DNA of 64,000 nt, taken from NCBI RefSeq assembly GCF_000321225.1, contig NW_004450945.1, forward strand, positions 1,599,682 to 1,663,681, written 5' to 3'. The notes under the pieces are model-generated. The model was given only the letters and a program-made list of their open reading frames with translations. It searched no databases and was not told the DNA's origin. Source of the stretch: Odobenus rosmarus divergens (taxonomy: Eukaryota > Chordata > Mammalia > Carnivora > Odobenidae). The position numbers and the translations under genes were made by a program. Below are positions 54,051 through 64,000 of the stretch, piece after piece. How positions within the stretch are numbered: position 1 is the first letter of the stretch; each line of letters opens with the position of its first letter.

Positions 54051-56313
54051 TCTGAAAAAGAGCCAGATCAAATAAATGCCTTTGTTTTTGCTATGAGAGA
54101 AGTCATGTGCAAGTACTTGGCATAGTGCCTCAGGTTTCCTGACCGTCACAGTGCCTTTCTCCAAATCCACACCTTTAAATCAGGACTAAGGGTCAGGAGC
54201 CCTAATACCCCAGACATAGCAGATGACTGTCTCCCCAACTGCCCTTCTAGTCATTCTCCCTCTGATGGCCCAGGCCTTTTGGCAGTGTCATCTTAACAGC
54301 CAACCCAGTGAACTTTCTATTCCCTGAAACTTCTTTAGCTTTGTCACATGTGGTCCCCTGAGGCATCTCACCAGAACCAGAGGTGGAGCAGGGATTTGGC
54401 CAGAGGAGACAGGGTTAAGGCCTGTGCACACCCAAATTCCAGTCTACTAATCCTCCATTTGTGGAACTCTGTCTCGAGGATGCAGTTAGTTGCCTTGGAG
54501 AACCTTTGCAAAGGAATGGTTCTTGTGGTAATCAAAGTGTGTTCACTTGGAAGTTTAATCACTTGAAGAAGCAGTTTATTGCCCCCACAGACTCCTCTGC
54601 TGTGAACATTAGAACTAATTAGCAGTTGAAATAGTGATGATTTAGCAGAGCTTCTGCATTTGATGGCTGTGGTTTCAGGGCCACCAATCGCAGTTGAAAA
54701 GAAAAAAAGCAATCATCTCTGCCATGTAATGAATCCTTCTTCCTAATTCCCAGGGAACTAAAAGGCCCTGTGGGGACTGGCTTTTCATCTGACCCTAAAA
54801 TTGGTCGAAACTCAGAGGTTATAGAAATGACTCACAACCTGGGAAAAGTGACCAAAACCATTGGCAGTGGATTGCAGAGAGGGGAGATTTTCCTCATTGC
54901 CCATGGCTAGCAGCTTTCTCTGGAATGTAGCATGGGTCAGTCAATCCTTTCTGCTGCCAGACTCGCTGCGAGGGAGAGAGGAGAAGCTGAGGCTGCTAAC
55001 TGAAACTAGTGGGGTCTGCATCCAGAGGAGCTGGGTGAGGCAGGGGCTGACATCTTCCAAGATTCTGGAAGGGAAGAAGGAGCAGAGGAAATATTGGGAC
55101 TCCGTTTGGTCTGAAAGGCTTATATTAAACAATATGTGCTGTCATCTGCCACTGATGATGGAGGAGGGATCGCTCTGACCTTTCAAAGGTATATTTAATG
55201 GGTGTCCTTCTTCTCTCTTTCCTCTCTTTGAAGATATTCCCAGAGCTTCGGTTCTGCTCATTTCTTCATTTTCTCCCTGAGAGAAGTCATTACCAATCCT
55301 GTCTCTAGTGATCTAGTCCACATGGAACAAGGCTCTGAAATCTCTTCACTGTCTGCAAACACAACTTGTTTCCCAGAAGGCAGAACTATGAGGAATAGTC
55401 TACAGGGAGGCAGAAGCAACTGTTGGCAGCCCAAAGGTGTGAGGACTTGTTTTGGAAGGGACAGCGCTCCCGAAGAAAGAGAGTGTTTACATCATGCTTG
55501 AACAGCTTGGCGAGGATGTCATGGCGACACTACAGATCTCAGGAAGGGCAGGGAAAGTGTTGGCTCCTCACTAGATGACCGGGACAAGGTCTTTTCTAAC
55601 TTGGATTTTGATATTCTTTCTTGCTTTTGTGAATAACACAGAATAGCAAAAATAAAAACAATAAAATTCAAGAACAACAACAAAAAAAACCGTTGCTAAA
55701 GTTAAGGGAACTCTTGAGAGGTTTTCTTTCTTTTTTGTTTGTTTTGTTTTTTCCCTTCCATTTTTTCCCCCTCTCTCAAGTGGTTATGATGCGCAGGAAG
55801 TCATTCTGTCCAGACAGCAATGTATAACAACGGCCTGGAACTTTTCCATTCTACTGAGTCAAAAAAAAAAAAAAAAAGTGCCAGAGGAAGTAATATTAGT
55901 CAGTACTTAGTCACACTTGAAAACAATGGGATAGTTTAGGTTGGCTTGACATCACACATTTGCATCTGGTTACGGCCCAAGAAGAAGCCCTTTCAGTTGG
56001 CAGATTTTGTCCAGTGTTTGAAGGGATTCGAGTCCTCCCTCGCCCTTGTGTTACAGTAAAGACTACAAAATGGTTCCTCACAGCCCTTGAGGGGAAAAAG
56101 TTTCACATAAAAATTTAGAAGGATTTGAGAAGGGAAAAAATCTCAGCGGCATGAAAGAACAAGTCTATACGGGTTGATCTTCCTCTCCTCCTGGAAAAGT
56201 ATAATTGCCTTCCTCTTACTCAGCAGCCAGATCTCTCACTCTCCATTTCCCTTAGGGACAACTCTAGAAAGAGAGTACATCTTAACCCTTACCATTCCGC
56301 ACACCAGACCTGA
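54051..56313. other. Unique sequence, nothing recognised
   Basis: About 2.2 kb. A-rich and T-rich stretches at 55640-55760 and 18 A at 55861-55878. Antisense frame of 114 codons at 54368-54712 and plus frame of 105 codons at 54861-55178 have no recognised domain. Confidence 0.35.
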
Positions 56314-56334
56314 CCTTCCTTCCTTCCTTCCTTC
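56314..56334 (+). repeat. (CCTT)n microsatellite
   Basis: Five perfect cctt units. Confidence 0.93.
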
Positions 56335-56339
56335 ATGTA

Positions 56340-57680
56340 TACTTAATACGCATTTATTCAAGGTCTGTTACATACCTGGCTCAGTGTATACATAGAGGAG
56401 CAAAACACAACTTCCAACCTACAGGGTTTTAGTCTGGATGGAAGTTTGACTAGAAGAAAAATAAATTTTAGTTTAATATAAGAAGTATCCTAGTACATGT
56501 CTGCTCTAATTTCTACGGGCTTACATATAGAAGAGTGAGAAATACCACCCTGGAATATTTCCTGGAGTGGGTAACATGGGGGCTGGCCCTTGGAGTATGA
56601 GTAGTGTCAAAGGGAAGCAAAGCTAGACATTAGTTCAAGTGGAGAAAGCACTTTATTCTGTAACTACTGACAGGAGGGGAAAGGGTTAAACTCCACTTGC
56701 ATTTGTGCAGGGGGTGTTGGGCATTTTAAAAGGAGCATAGGGTAGTAAGGAGGGGAGTAGACAGGGGTTCAGCTAGAATCAAGGAAGTGAAAAATTACAA
56801 AAAGCCAGCAAGAGAGTTGGTCAGTAGGACTGTGATTAGCCCAGCTGTGTCTGCTAGCTGGCAATCATGAAGTCAGGATTCTATCCTCCCACAGAAACTG
56901 GCAGACAAAAGCCCTATCCTTTCTGATGATTACATTTCAAAGCAGTGGCTTTCAGTTCCTTGAGATATTCCTGGGCTGTAGGAGATGTGTGTGTGTGTGT
57001 GTGTGTCCCTAAAAGGGACAGAGGAGGGACTTGCAATTGTAAGCTTTTTAAAGTCAATGTTCTAAGAAAGAGGGGTCAGACCCTCATTGTTAGGGTTGGT
57101 CAGGGCTCAGTGAGGGCCTTTGAATGGAGTCCTTTTGTATTTCTCAGTGGGTGCCAGACAGGAAGAGGAAGGGGCAGTCTAATCATAAAGAAGGGACTAC
57201 AAAGGCATGGAGAAGTGAGAAGGCATGGTTAGTTTAGAAATGTTGCCTGGTTTAATGGCGGGAATGTTGGGGGGAGGAGTGGAGTAGAGAAGTCTGAAAA
57301 GGTAACCTAGAGTCTTCAGGGTCATGCCAAGGAGTTTGTGTTATATCCTGGGGCAATGAAGAGATCGTCAAGATTAGGATCAGGGGAGCAGTGTAGTCCC
57401 ATTTGTGGCTTGGAAATAAGCTGGCCACAGTGGAGGATGGTTTAGAGGTGGGGTGAAGTGGTAGGTTCAGAAAGACTGAGACAGGGAGAAAAGCATGGAC
57501 TCTGAAATGATTTCCTAAAGGAATGAAAACCTGGACTGTGGCAGGGTGGACAAAGTGAGGGAGATGGCTTTCAGGAGATGGGACAGGAATGGGGAGCCAT
57601 TAGATGAGTAAATGAGAGGGAGGTTTGGGGGACCAAATTGAGGTTTGGGTTCTGTATGACTCAAAGGACATGGCAGACTT
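56340..57680 (+). repeat. Old unnamed mammalian repeat, copy G
   Basis: Long, decayed copy: 'catacctggctcagtgtatacatagagg' at the left, 'ccaaggagtttgtgttatatcctggggcaatgaagag' and 'aggttcagaaagactgagacagg' to the right. (TG)n lies within it. The middle cannot be aligned by eye, so the extent is approximate. Confidence 0.4.
56986..57006 (+). repeat. (TG)n microsatellite
   Basis: Ten TG units without interruption. Confidence 0.93.
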
Positions 57681-58497
57681 TGTTGACATGACTGTAGTGT
57701 GTTTGTTTCTTCCTTCTTCCTATTTATCCAACTCATGCCCTTAATAAGAGAGTTGAGAGGGAGGCCCTCTCACCTGAATTTGGGAATCTTGTTTGGGGTA
57801 CTTCATGCAGAATTCTCTACCATTGTTAACTTTTACATCATCATAGGGAAGTAGTGAGTGTTACTTATTTCCTGAGCATAACAGCGAAGGCAGAAAGAGG
57901 TGAAATGCTTTGCTTTGGACATAAATCGAAGGTGAAGTTGAAAGAAGACCAGTTTAATTCCACTGGATAATAATTCAGTTAGGATCTGTGATGTACCAGG
58001 TTATGCTAGATATTTTGGGAGCACCTAAATTAGTAAGACTTTTCCCTTCTCAGAAAAAAAAAAAACAACAACCCATAATTGGGTATGCAGACATGGATAC
58101 AACTGAGGGAGTGTGGTATGCTAGTTTGCACTGTAAAGGGAACTTGGAAGAGGGACTAGTCAGTTTTAATAAAGAAAGTAGTGGAGACTTGATGGAAGAA
58201 GACTTTGTAGATGTCAGGGGCAGGGAGGTATGGGAAGAAAAGTATCCTGTGATTGCATGGCCCACACTGAGAGCTTTGCTCTAGTTTCCATTTTCCATTC
58301 ATCCTTATCTACATTTAACTAAAGAAGTTGATTCTAGTATTTTGTATAAGAAGTGCTGAGAGGAGACTTCCCTTAGCCCCTTTCCAAAGGTAGCCTTAAT
58401 CTCAGATGCACTGGTCACTAAGGATATTTTAAGCACTTGACTCTGTACTGGAGTAGAAAGTGGAGTTACCAGGGAGCACGTCTTCCCTTCCTTTCTC
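57681..58497. other. Unique sequence, nothing recognised
   Basis: A 98-codon plus frame at 57988-58284 contains a poly-Lys run from an A tract and no recognised domain. 57960-58060 may be another start of the unnamed repeat. Confidence 0.35.
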
Positions 58498-60955
58498 TTT
58501 TAATGATTATATTATGAACTATAAGATGCACATAGAGCACATACTATAATGTATCATAACGAGGGCCTATGAACCCATAACCCAACTAAAGAAATCTAGT
58601 ATTAGTAACACCACTGAAGTTCCCTTATGTCTTTCACCAATCACATCTTCCTCCTTTTATCTTGTTCCCCAGTATGTAAGAATATGTATATATAGATCCT
58701 TAGACAGCATAATTAGTTTTGCTCATTTTTATTTTTTCAATAAAAAGGATAAATATGAATATATTTATCCTTTAAAACTCTTTTTTCCCTCTAATATTAT
58801 GTTTCTGAGCACTGACCATATCAAGTTACTCAGCCTAGAGTATATTCATTAATGTTCAGTTACACATTGTGCCATTGAAGGAATATACTATTATTTACTG
58901 ATCAATTATCCTCAGATGGACATCTGTGTTATCTTCAGCTTTTGCCATTAATAAACCATACAGCCCTTTATATCTTTGTTCTCTGGGGTACATGGGCAAG
59001 AGTGGACTTGTTGGTCATAGGATTTGCACACATCTTCATCTTTATTAGATAATGCTAAATTGCTTTCCTTTTTTTTTTTTTTTTTAGTATTTTATTTATT
59101 TGAGAGAGGCAGAGAGAGAGAGTATGGGCGGGGTCGGGGGGAGGGCAGGAACAGAGGGAGAGGCAGCGGCAGACTTCCCCACTGAGCAGGGAGCCTGATG
59201 CGGGGCTTGATCCCAGGACCCTGAGATCATGACCTGAGCCGAAGGCGGATGCTTAACCAACTGAGCCACCCAGGGCAGGGGCCCACTAAATTGCTTTCCA
59301 AAGTGATTTTAACAACTTTTACTCCCACCAGTATTGCATATAAATAATCATTACTCCACATTATCTCCAATACTTGACATTATCAGACTTTTAGATTTTT
59401 GCTGATCTGGTTGATATAAAATGGTAACTCACACTGGTTTTAATTTGCATTTCTCTAATGACTAACTTAAATGTTCTTTCACATGTCAGTTAGCCATGTG
59501 TGTTTCCCCTTCCATGAAATATCTGTTCTTGTGACCATTTTTCTATTGAATTTTCTTTTTCTTAGGAATTCTTTGTAGATTCTGGATAGTAACCCTTTGT
59601 TTCATGTCTGGCAAGTAGCTTTTCTCAGCTTGAATCTATTATGAATCTTTTGATTAACTACGTTTCTTAATTTTAGTGGGGTCTAAATTATCAGTTCTTT
59701 TCTTTATAGTTTTAATGTTAAAGTTTTATTTTGTTCAAGAAATCCTTTGTAACCTAAAAGTCATAAAGATCTTCTGATAGGTCTTCAAGTTTTGTCTACC
59801 TGAGGTAGGCATGGGATGTTATTTTTTTTCCACATGAAAAACCAATTATCTTAGCATCTACCCTTTCCACAGTGATTTGCAGTATCATCCATGTCATATA
59901 TTAAGTAACCATAAGTGGATGGTTTTGTTTTAGGATTCTCAACTGTGGTCCATTTGTATATCTGTCTTTTCACACAAATAGTACACTGCCTTAATGACCA
60001 CAGCTTTATGTAAGGTTTTATCTGGTAAACAAAATTATCCTTGTTCTTCAAAAAAGTCTTCGGTATTTTAGCATTTGCTTTTCCGGGTAAATTTTATAAT
60101 CAGCTTGTCAAAGTCAATAGAAAAATTTGGCGGGATTTAGATTAGAATTCCATTAAATCTATGGATCAATTTAAGGAGAATTTATATTTTTATGATATTT
60201 CCCTATCTTTGAATACGGTCTATCTTTCTACTTCTTTAGATCTACTTTAATGTCTTTCAGTAAAATTTTATGATTTTCTTCATTAAGGTCTTCTACATTT
60301 AAAAAAAGATATTCTTAGGTACTTTACGGTTTTTGTTACTATTTTATATGGTTTATTCAAAATACATTATCAAACTTTTTGTGGTTGTTGCATAGAAATA
60401 AAATGCGTTTTTTGTATATTAACATTATAGCTAGCAAACTTGTTAAACTTTTGAATGCCAATTATTTGCCTATTTTGGGTTTCCAATTTCCTATCGTTGT
60501 ATCATCTATGATTGATGATGGTTTGGTTTCTTACATTCCAGTTTTATAAATTTCATTCATGTTTCTAATATAACTGTGCTGACTAGAGTCCTCAGTATAA
60601 AATTGAATGGAAGTGGTGATAGTAGATATCTTTCTCTTGTTTATGATTCAGAATAATCACTTCTAATGTCTCACTATTTGGGGTAATTTTTGCATAGGTA
60701 GTCTTTACTCAGTTAAGGAAGTTTCTATTCCTAGTTTGTAAGGGTTTTTTTTTTTTTAATTGTGTTTTTATTTTAGTACATCCTTTTTCTGCATCTGTTG
60801 GGATATAATCATAAGACTTTTCTATTTTGTTCTATGCAAGTGGCAAATAACACTATAATTATAAATTATATTCTAATGTTCAACTGTCCTCATATTCCTA
60901 GGATACACCTAACTTATTGGAGGTTAAAGTATATGGCTGCCATTTTCTTTGCTCA
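58498..60955 (-). mobile_element. Old L1 (L1M-type), antisense, split by a SINE
   Basis: The largest repeat here, about 2.25 kb without the SINE. Antisense order: 3'UTR ('ttcaataaaaaggataaat'), ORF2 end ('gctttccaaagtgattttaacaacttttactcccacc', 'ctggttttaatttgcatttctctaatgac', 'gaattctttgtagattctggatagtaacc'), then polymerase-region relics ('gtcaatagaaaaatttggcgggatttag', 'gaattccattaaatctatggatc'). Stops are frequent in all frames. The upstream part of the element is missing. Confidence 0.85.
59069..59285 (-). mobile_element. SINEC inserted in L1M
   Basis: Antisense copy with a run of T and 'agtattttatttatttgagagagg' at left and 'actgagccacccaggg' at right, then 'caggggccca' before the duplication. 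A 14-bp duplication ctaaattgctttcc lies at 59055-59068 and 59286-59299. Confidence 0.96.
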
Positions 60956-61129
60956 TCATCCCTTGTTACATCACTGATATTCCATCTTGGTTTATTTTCT
61001 TTTAGAATTACGGTCTATGGACATTGAGCCCGCTCCATTTTTATTTATTTCTAATGTCTTTATTTGTTCATAGAAATGGAAACTAAGAACACTTGTCCCA
61101 CTTCCTTCCACATTATTAAAGTCATCAGT

Positions 61130-61262
61130 ATTGATAGCACTCGACTCAAGATCCAGCCTTGCCATTAAATTATTTTGTGACCTTGGGTAAATCCCTTCAT
61201 GTTTCTGGGACTTGGTATTCCCTCACAAGATCAGAGTAAAAGCACTCTAAGGGGCCTTCGTG
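61130..61262 (+). mobile_element. MIR SINE
   Basis: 'ttgatagcactcgactcaagatccagccttgccattaaattattttgtgaccttgggtaaatcccttcatg' matches MIR head and core. Confidence 0.8.
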
Positions 61263-61507
61263 CTCTCACAGTCTGTGAATAGGACAAACGAATGTACCTG
61301 TTGCTAGTGTGTTAGAATACAGAGAGCAGAAGAGGGTCAAAGAACAGAAAGTGAGTAATAGGAGAAAAACAGGGAAAGGGAAGACAAGATTACATATTAT
61401 ATGCCCTTTTTGTTTACAGCTTTCTGGGATGAAATTATGAATGCCCTGAATCCCAGTGATTTGTCTATTATTTGCTTATTCAAAAACATCTTGTGTCTGG
61501 CACCTTT
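61263..61507. other. Unique sequence, nothing recognised
   Basis: No supported feature before the next SINE. Confidence 0.35.
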
Positions 61508-61524
61508 AAAAATGGTGGCCTCTT

Positions 61525-61713
61525 GGGGCGCCTGCGTGGCTCAGTTGGTAGAGCATCCAACTGTTGATTTCTGCTCAGGTCATGATCTCTCAAGGGTCTT
61601 GAGATCAAGCCCTGCATCAGGCTCTGCACTCTGTGGGGAGTCTGCTTGAGAGGGAGTCTCTCTCCCTCTGCCCCTTCCCTCCTGTGACCCCCCCAACACC
61701 ACCCTATGTTCTC

Positions 61714-61748
<35 letters not shown>

Positions 61749-61758
61749 ATCTTTTTAA
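61525..61758 (+). mobile_element. SINEC, older subfamily, with (ATAA)n tail
   Basis: Head 'ggggcgcctgcgtggctcagttggtagagcatccaactgttgatttc', CT-rich body, about eight AAAT units near 61715-61750, then 'ctttttaaaaaa'. A 17-bp duplication aaaaatggtggcctctt lies at 61508-61524 and 61759-61775. Confidence 0.97.
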
Positions 61759-61775
61759 AAAAATGGTGGCCTCTT

Positions 61776-61938
61776 GCATGCAGGTTTCTCGCATCTGTGT
61801 CCTCAGATCCCTCAGCATTGGTAGACTGACACGTGATGCTGGAGAGATGAAATCCAAGGCCAAAGTGGGAAAGAGAGGGATACTCCTTTCTGAATTTTAT
61901 GGAGGACTTTCAGGTACCCTTTAGTTCTAGTCACTCTT
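61776..61938. other. Unique spacer between two SINEs
   Basis: Short unique DNA between the two target-site duplications; no supported feature. Confidence 0.4.
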
Positions 61939-61954
61939 AAGGTAGTGGACAAGC

Positions 61955-62149
61955 GGGGCGCCTGGGTGGCTCAGTCGTTAAGCGTCTGCCTTCGGCTCAG
62001 GTCATGATCCCAGGGTCCTGGGATTGAGCCCCACGTCAGGCTCCCTGCTCGGCGGGAAGCCTGCTTCTCCCTCTCCCACTCCCCCTGCTTGTGTTCCCTC
62101 TCTCGCTGTCTCTCTCTGTCAAATAAACAAAATCTTAAAAAAAAAAAAA
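61955..62149 (+). mobile_element. SINEC, youngest-looking copy
   Basis: Complete copy: head 'ggggcgcctgggtggctcag', A-box-like stretch near 61966-61979, B-box-like 'gattgagcccc' near 62022, CT-rich body, 'gtcaaataaacaaaatctt' and a pure poly-A of about 15. A perfect 16-bp duplication aaggtagtggacaagc lies at 61939-61954 and 62150-62165. Confidence 0.98.
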
Positions 62150-62165
62150 AAGGTAGTGGACAAGC

Positions 62166-62390
62166 CAGTGGACTGGGTGTCAGGGGTACTGAGTTCTCTT
62201 GTAGACCTGTTACTTTAAAAAAATGAAAAAAGAAAAAGTTTTTAGTGAATGGTCACAATGGGTTATTAACTTTATGCCTTGCACTCTTGTCTGTAAAATG
62301 AAGGTAAAAATAATTCCAGATCAGAGAGCTGTTAAAAATGATACAATGAACAGTGAAAGTTTTCAAAATGCTAAATTACTCTCTCAAGTG
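62166..62390 (+). mobile_element. MIR SINE
   Basis: 'ggtgtcaggggtactgagttctcttgtagacctgttac' (head) and 'gccttgcactcttgtctgtaaaatgaagg' (core), 'agagctgttaaaaatgatacaatg' (3' part), interrupted by an A-rich stretch at 62215-62240. The young SINE sits just upstream of it. Confidence 0.7.
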
Positions 62391-62439
62391 TCTGAGTCTT
62401 TCTTTCCTTTCCCCATATGTAGCTATATCTATCAGCTCT

Positions 62440-62545
62440 AGTAGACTATAGAAGTCTTGAAAGCAGGAACTGTCCGATGTATACCCATATCCTTCAAGGT
62501 GCTAGTACAGAGCAGATTCTCAATGTTCGAGAAGTACAAACAGTA
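62440..62545 (+). mobile_element. L2 3' end
   Basis: 'agtagactatagaagtcttgaaagcaggaactgtccg' and 'ggtgctagtacagagcagattctcaatg' are the L2 terminus. Confidence 0.78.
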
Positions 62546-64000
62546 TGGATGAAGAAGTGTGAAAAAGTCAGCCAGTGTTGGTGGTAAGTGGAGACCTCCC
62601 ACCCCCACATCTAGGGACCCATTTGGGGGGTGGATCCAGCTTTAAAGGCAAGAAATCCTTTACTTGGAAGGTTAAGACACAGAGTGGTCAAGTAATTTTA
62701 GAACACATCCAACCTTAAGATCTTCTGTGCTGTTAGTGGAGGAGAGTGGGTGCCTTTATACTCTTGTTGGCATCATATTTGCTCTGAGAGGCATTCCCTT
62801 CTCAGAAGACCATCTGGAAAGCAAATGATATAAAAAAATGAATCACAGTAAAAGGGGTCAGAAGAAAGGAAACCAGGATTATCCAACTCAAAAAGAATTC
62901 CACACAAAGACAAGTATATGTAATAAGAAGTTTATTGGATTTCTAAATATAATAAAGGAGTTGCAGTTCTTCTACAGAAAAAAGGGAGTATCATTTTCAT
63001 ATTTATTCTTATAGAGCATTGGAAAAACATAATTGAGAGAAGAAACAGAAGGTAAATAGAAATGTTTTAATATAATTGGATTATACATAAATACAAAGAA
63101 AATACCCAAATCACTTGCTTATAACAGGTTTTATTCTCTTATTTTCATAAGGAATCATGTGGGTTATTTTGGATAAGTCAGTGATGGTTCATGATGTGGT
63201 GGAGAAATGTGATTTTCTAAGAATAAAATAAGAAAGAGAAACCTATATTTTAGGAATATCATGGCTCTGTCAGTACCACACATGTGAAAAAAGGCATATT
63301 CCCTATATGTGTTCGTGTGGCTTTCCCTAAAGCAGGGACTGTTATTCTGACTAGCAGCTGATCATGGTGGGGCTATCCTTGTACTCAGTGGGACGTTCTT
63401 GCTCTTAGTGGAGAGAAAACCTGGCCTCTCCCTGTCTCCCCCTTCTCCTTTCTCTGTCTACTTGTAAGTACCACTTAACATTTACACAAAACTCTCATAG
63501 TCATGGTCATCAGGTTGAAACCTGGAGCAGAGCCCTGTTGTCTCTCCCCGTCCATCTTGTTTCCAAGGAGAAAACCCCCCATATCCCAATACTTCTTCTG
63601 ACACCACACAGAGATTCTTCAACTCTTATCTAGCACTGACATCTGATTCTCTAAAAAATAGAAAATGACTAGTGTTGAAATTGGATAAGGTAAAAACAGA
63701 AAACGAACGTCAACAGGAAGAGTAGACATTTTTAGTGAAGAGTATCACTCTTTCTCCAAGGAGCCAACTGGTCTCATAAAACGATGACAGCTAAAGCAGG
63801 GTGGTCCACACTCGAGATTATGCAACAGTAATCTGTTCCAGCCTCATCCCTGGTGCATGTAGGGGGGCTCCTTATATGGAAGGCAGAATGGTGGCTGACT
63901 GCAGTGCCATGGAAACCATCTCCTATAGCTCGTCCCTCTTTACTTCCTTTTGGTGAAAGTGGGTGGGGCAGGAGATAACTTTGTGACCAAGACGACGTCA
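62546..64000. other. Unique sequence to the window edge
   Basis: About 1.45 kb, AT-rich in 62.9-63.3 kb. No frame, repeat or RNA gene can be supported. Any feature here could continue beyond the window. Confidence 0.35.

Noticed and set aside
61955..62149. tRNA gene
   Set aside because: The A- and B-box-like stretches belong to the tRNA-derived head of a SINE; no cloverleaf with a proper acceptor stem can be formed.
1..64000. CRISPR arrays, operons, prokaryotic promoters or terminators
   Set aside because: The sequence is clearly mammalian; the only short regular repeats are microsatellites and the 83-bp array.

Overview
This window is mammalian nuclear DNA from a carnivoran. The evidence is fourteen copies of the carnivore tRNA-Lys-derived SINE (SINEC), a truncated carnivore-type L1, and a background of old mammal-wide repeats (MIR, L2, MLT1-type LTRs, MER20, L1M). 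The youngest SINEs have the long head with a CT-rich body ending in 'aaataaa'. They lack the shorter, differently worded head of the dog SINEC_Cf. I therefore infer a non-canid caniform (bear, seal or mustelid group), with moderate confidence in the clade and none in the species.

I found no protein-coding exon, tRNA, rRNA or snRNA gene that I can defend. Open frames are short, mostly lie across repeats or GC-rich DNA, and show no family I recognise. The only true coding remnants are L1 fragments: the end of ORF2 at 3.7-4.2 kb and a piece of the endonuclease region near 20.9 kb. The window is best read as intergenic DNA or the inside of a large intron, so there is no operon or pathway to describe.

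Layout. 0-9 kb: a SINE, MIRs, L1M pieces, a 5'-truncated L1 (3.3-4.2 kb), an L1M 3' end (6.05-6.69 kb) and a three-copy 83-bp tandem repeat (8.66-8.90 kb) followed by a full-consensus CTCF-like motif at 9.0 kb. 9-20 kb: two SINEs, a (CA)n tract, a GC-rich candidate regulatory block (14.5-15.43 kb) and a dense MIR field (16.8-17.4 and 19.16-19.5 kb, the latter a MIR inside a MIR). 20-35 kb: L1M, L2 and MIR pieces, a solo MaLR LTR (27.68-28.03 kb), a head-to-tail SINE pair within one target-site duplication (31.37-31.71 kb) and another SINE. 35-41 kb: a cluster of YY1-like motifs, a three-layer nest (old repeat, MLT1 LTR, SINE) at 38.4-39.9 kb and a SINE with a 210-bp (GAAA)n tail. 41-58 kb: L2s and MIRs, an exon-like CpG-rich patch at 47.6 kb, and an old L1 broken by an unidentified segment, a SINE and MER20 (52.3-54.05 kb). 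58-64 kb: a 2.4-kb antisense L1M split by a SINE, then two SINEs with long target-site duplications.

The most useful leads are possible regulatory DNA (9.0, 14.5-15.4, 35.26-35.37 and 53.72 kb) and insertion history. I see no sign of a novel multi-gene system.
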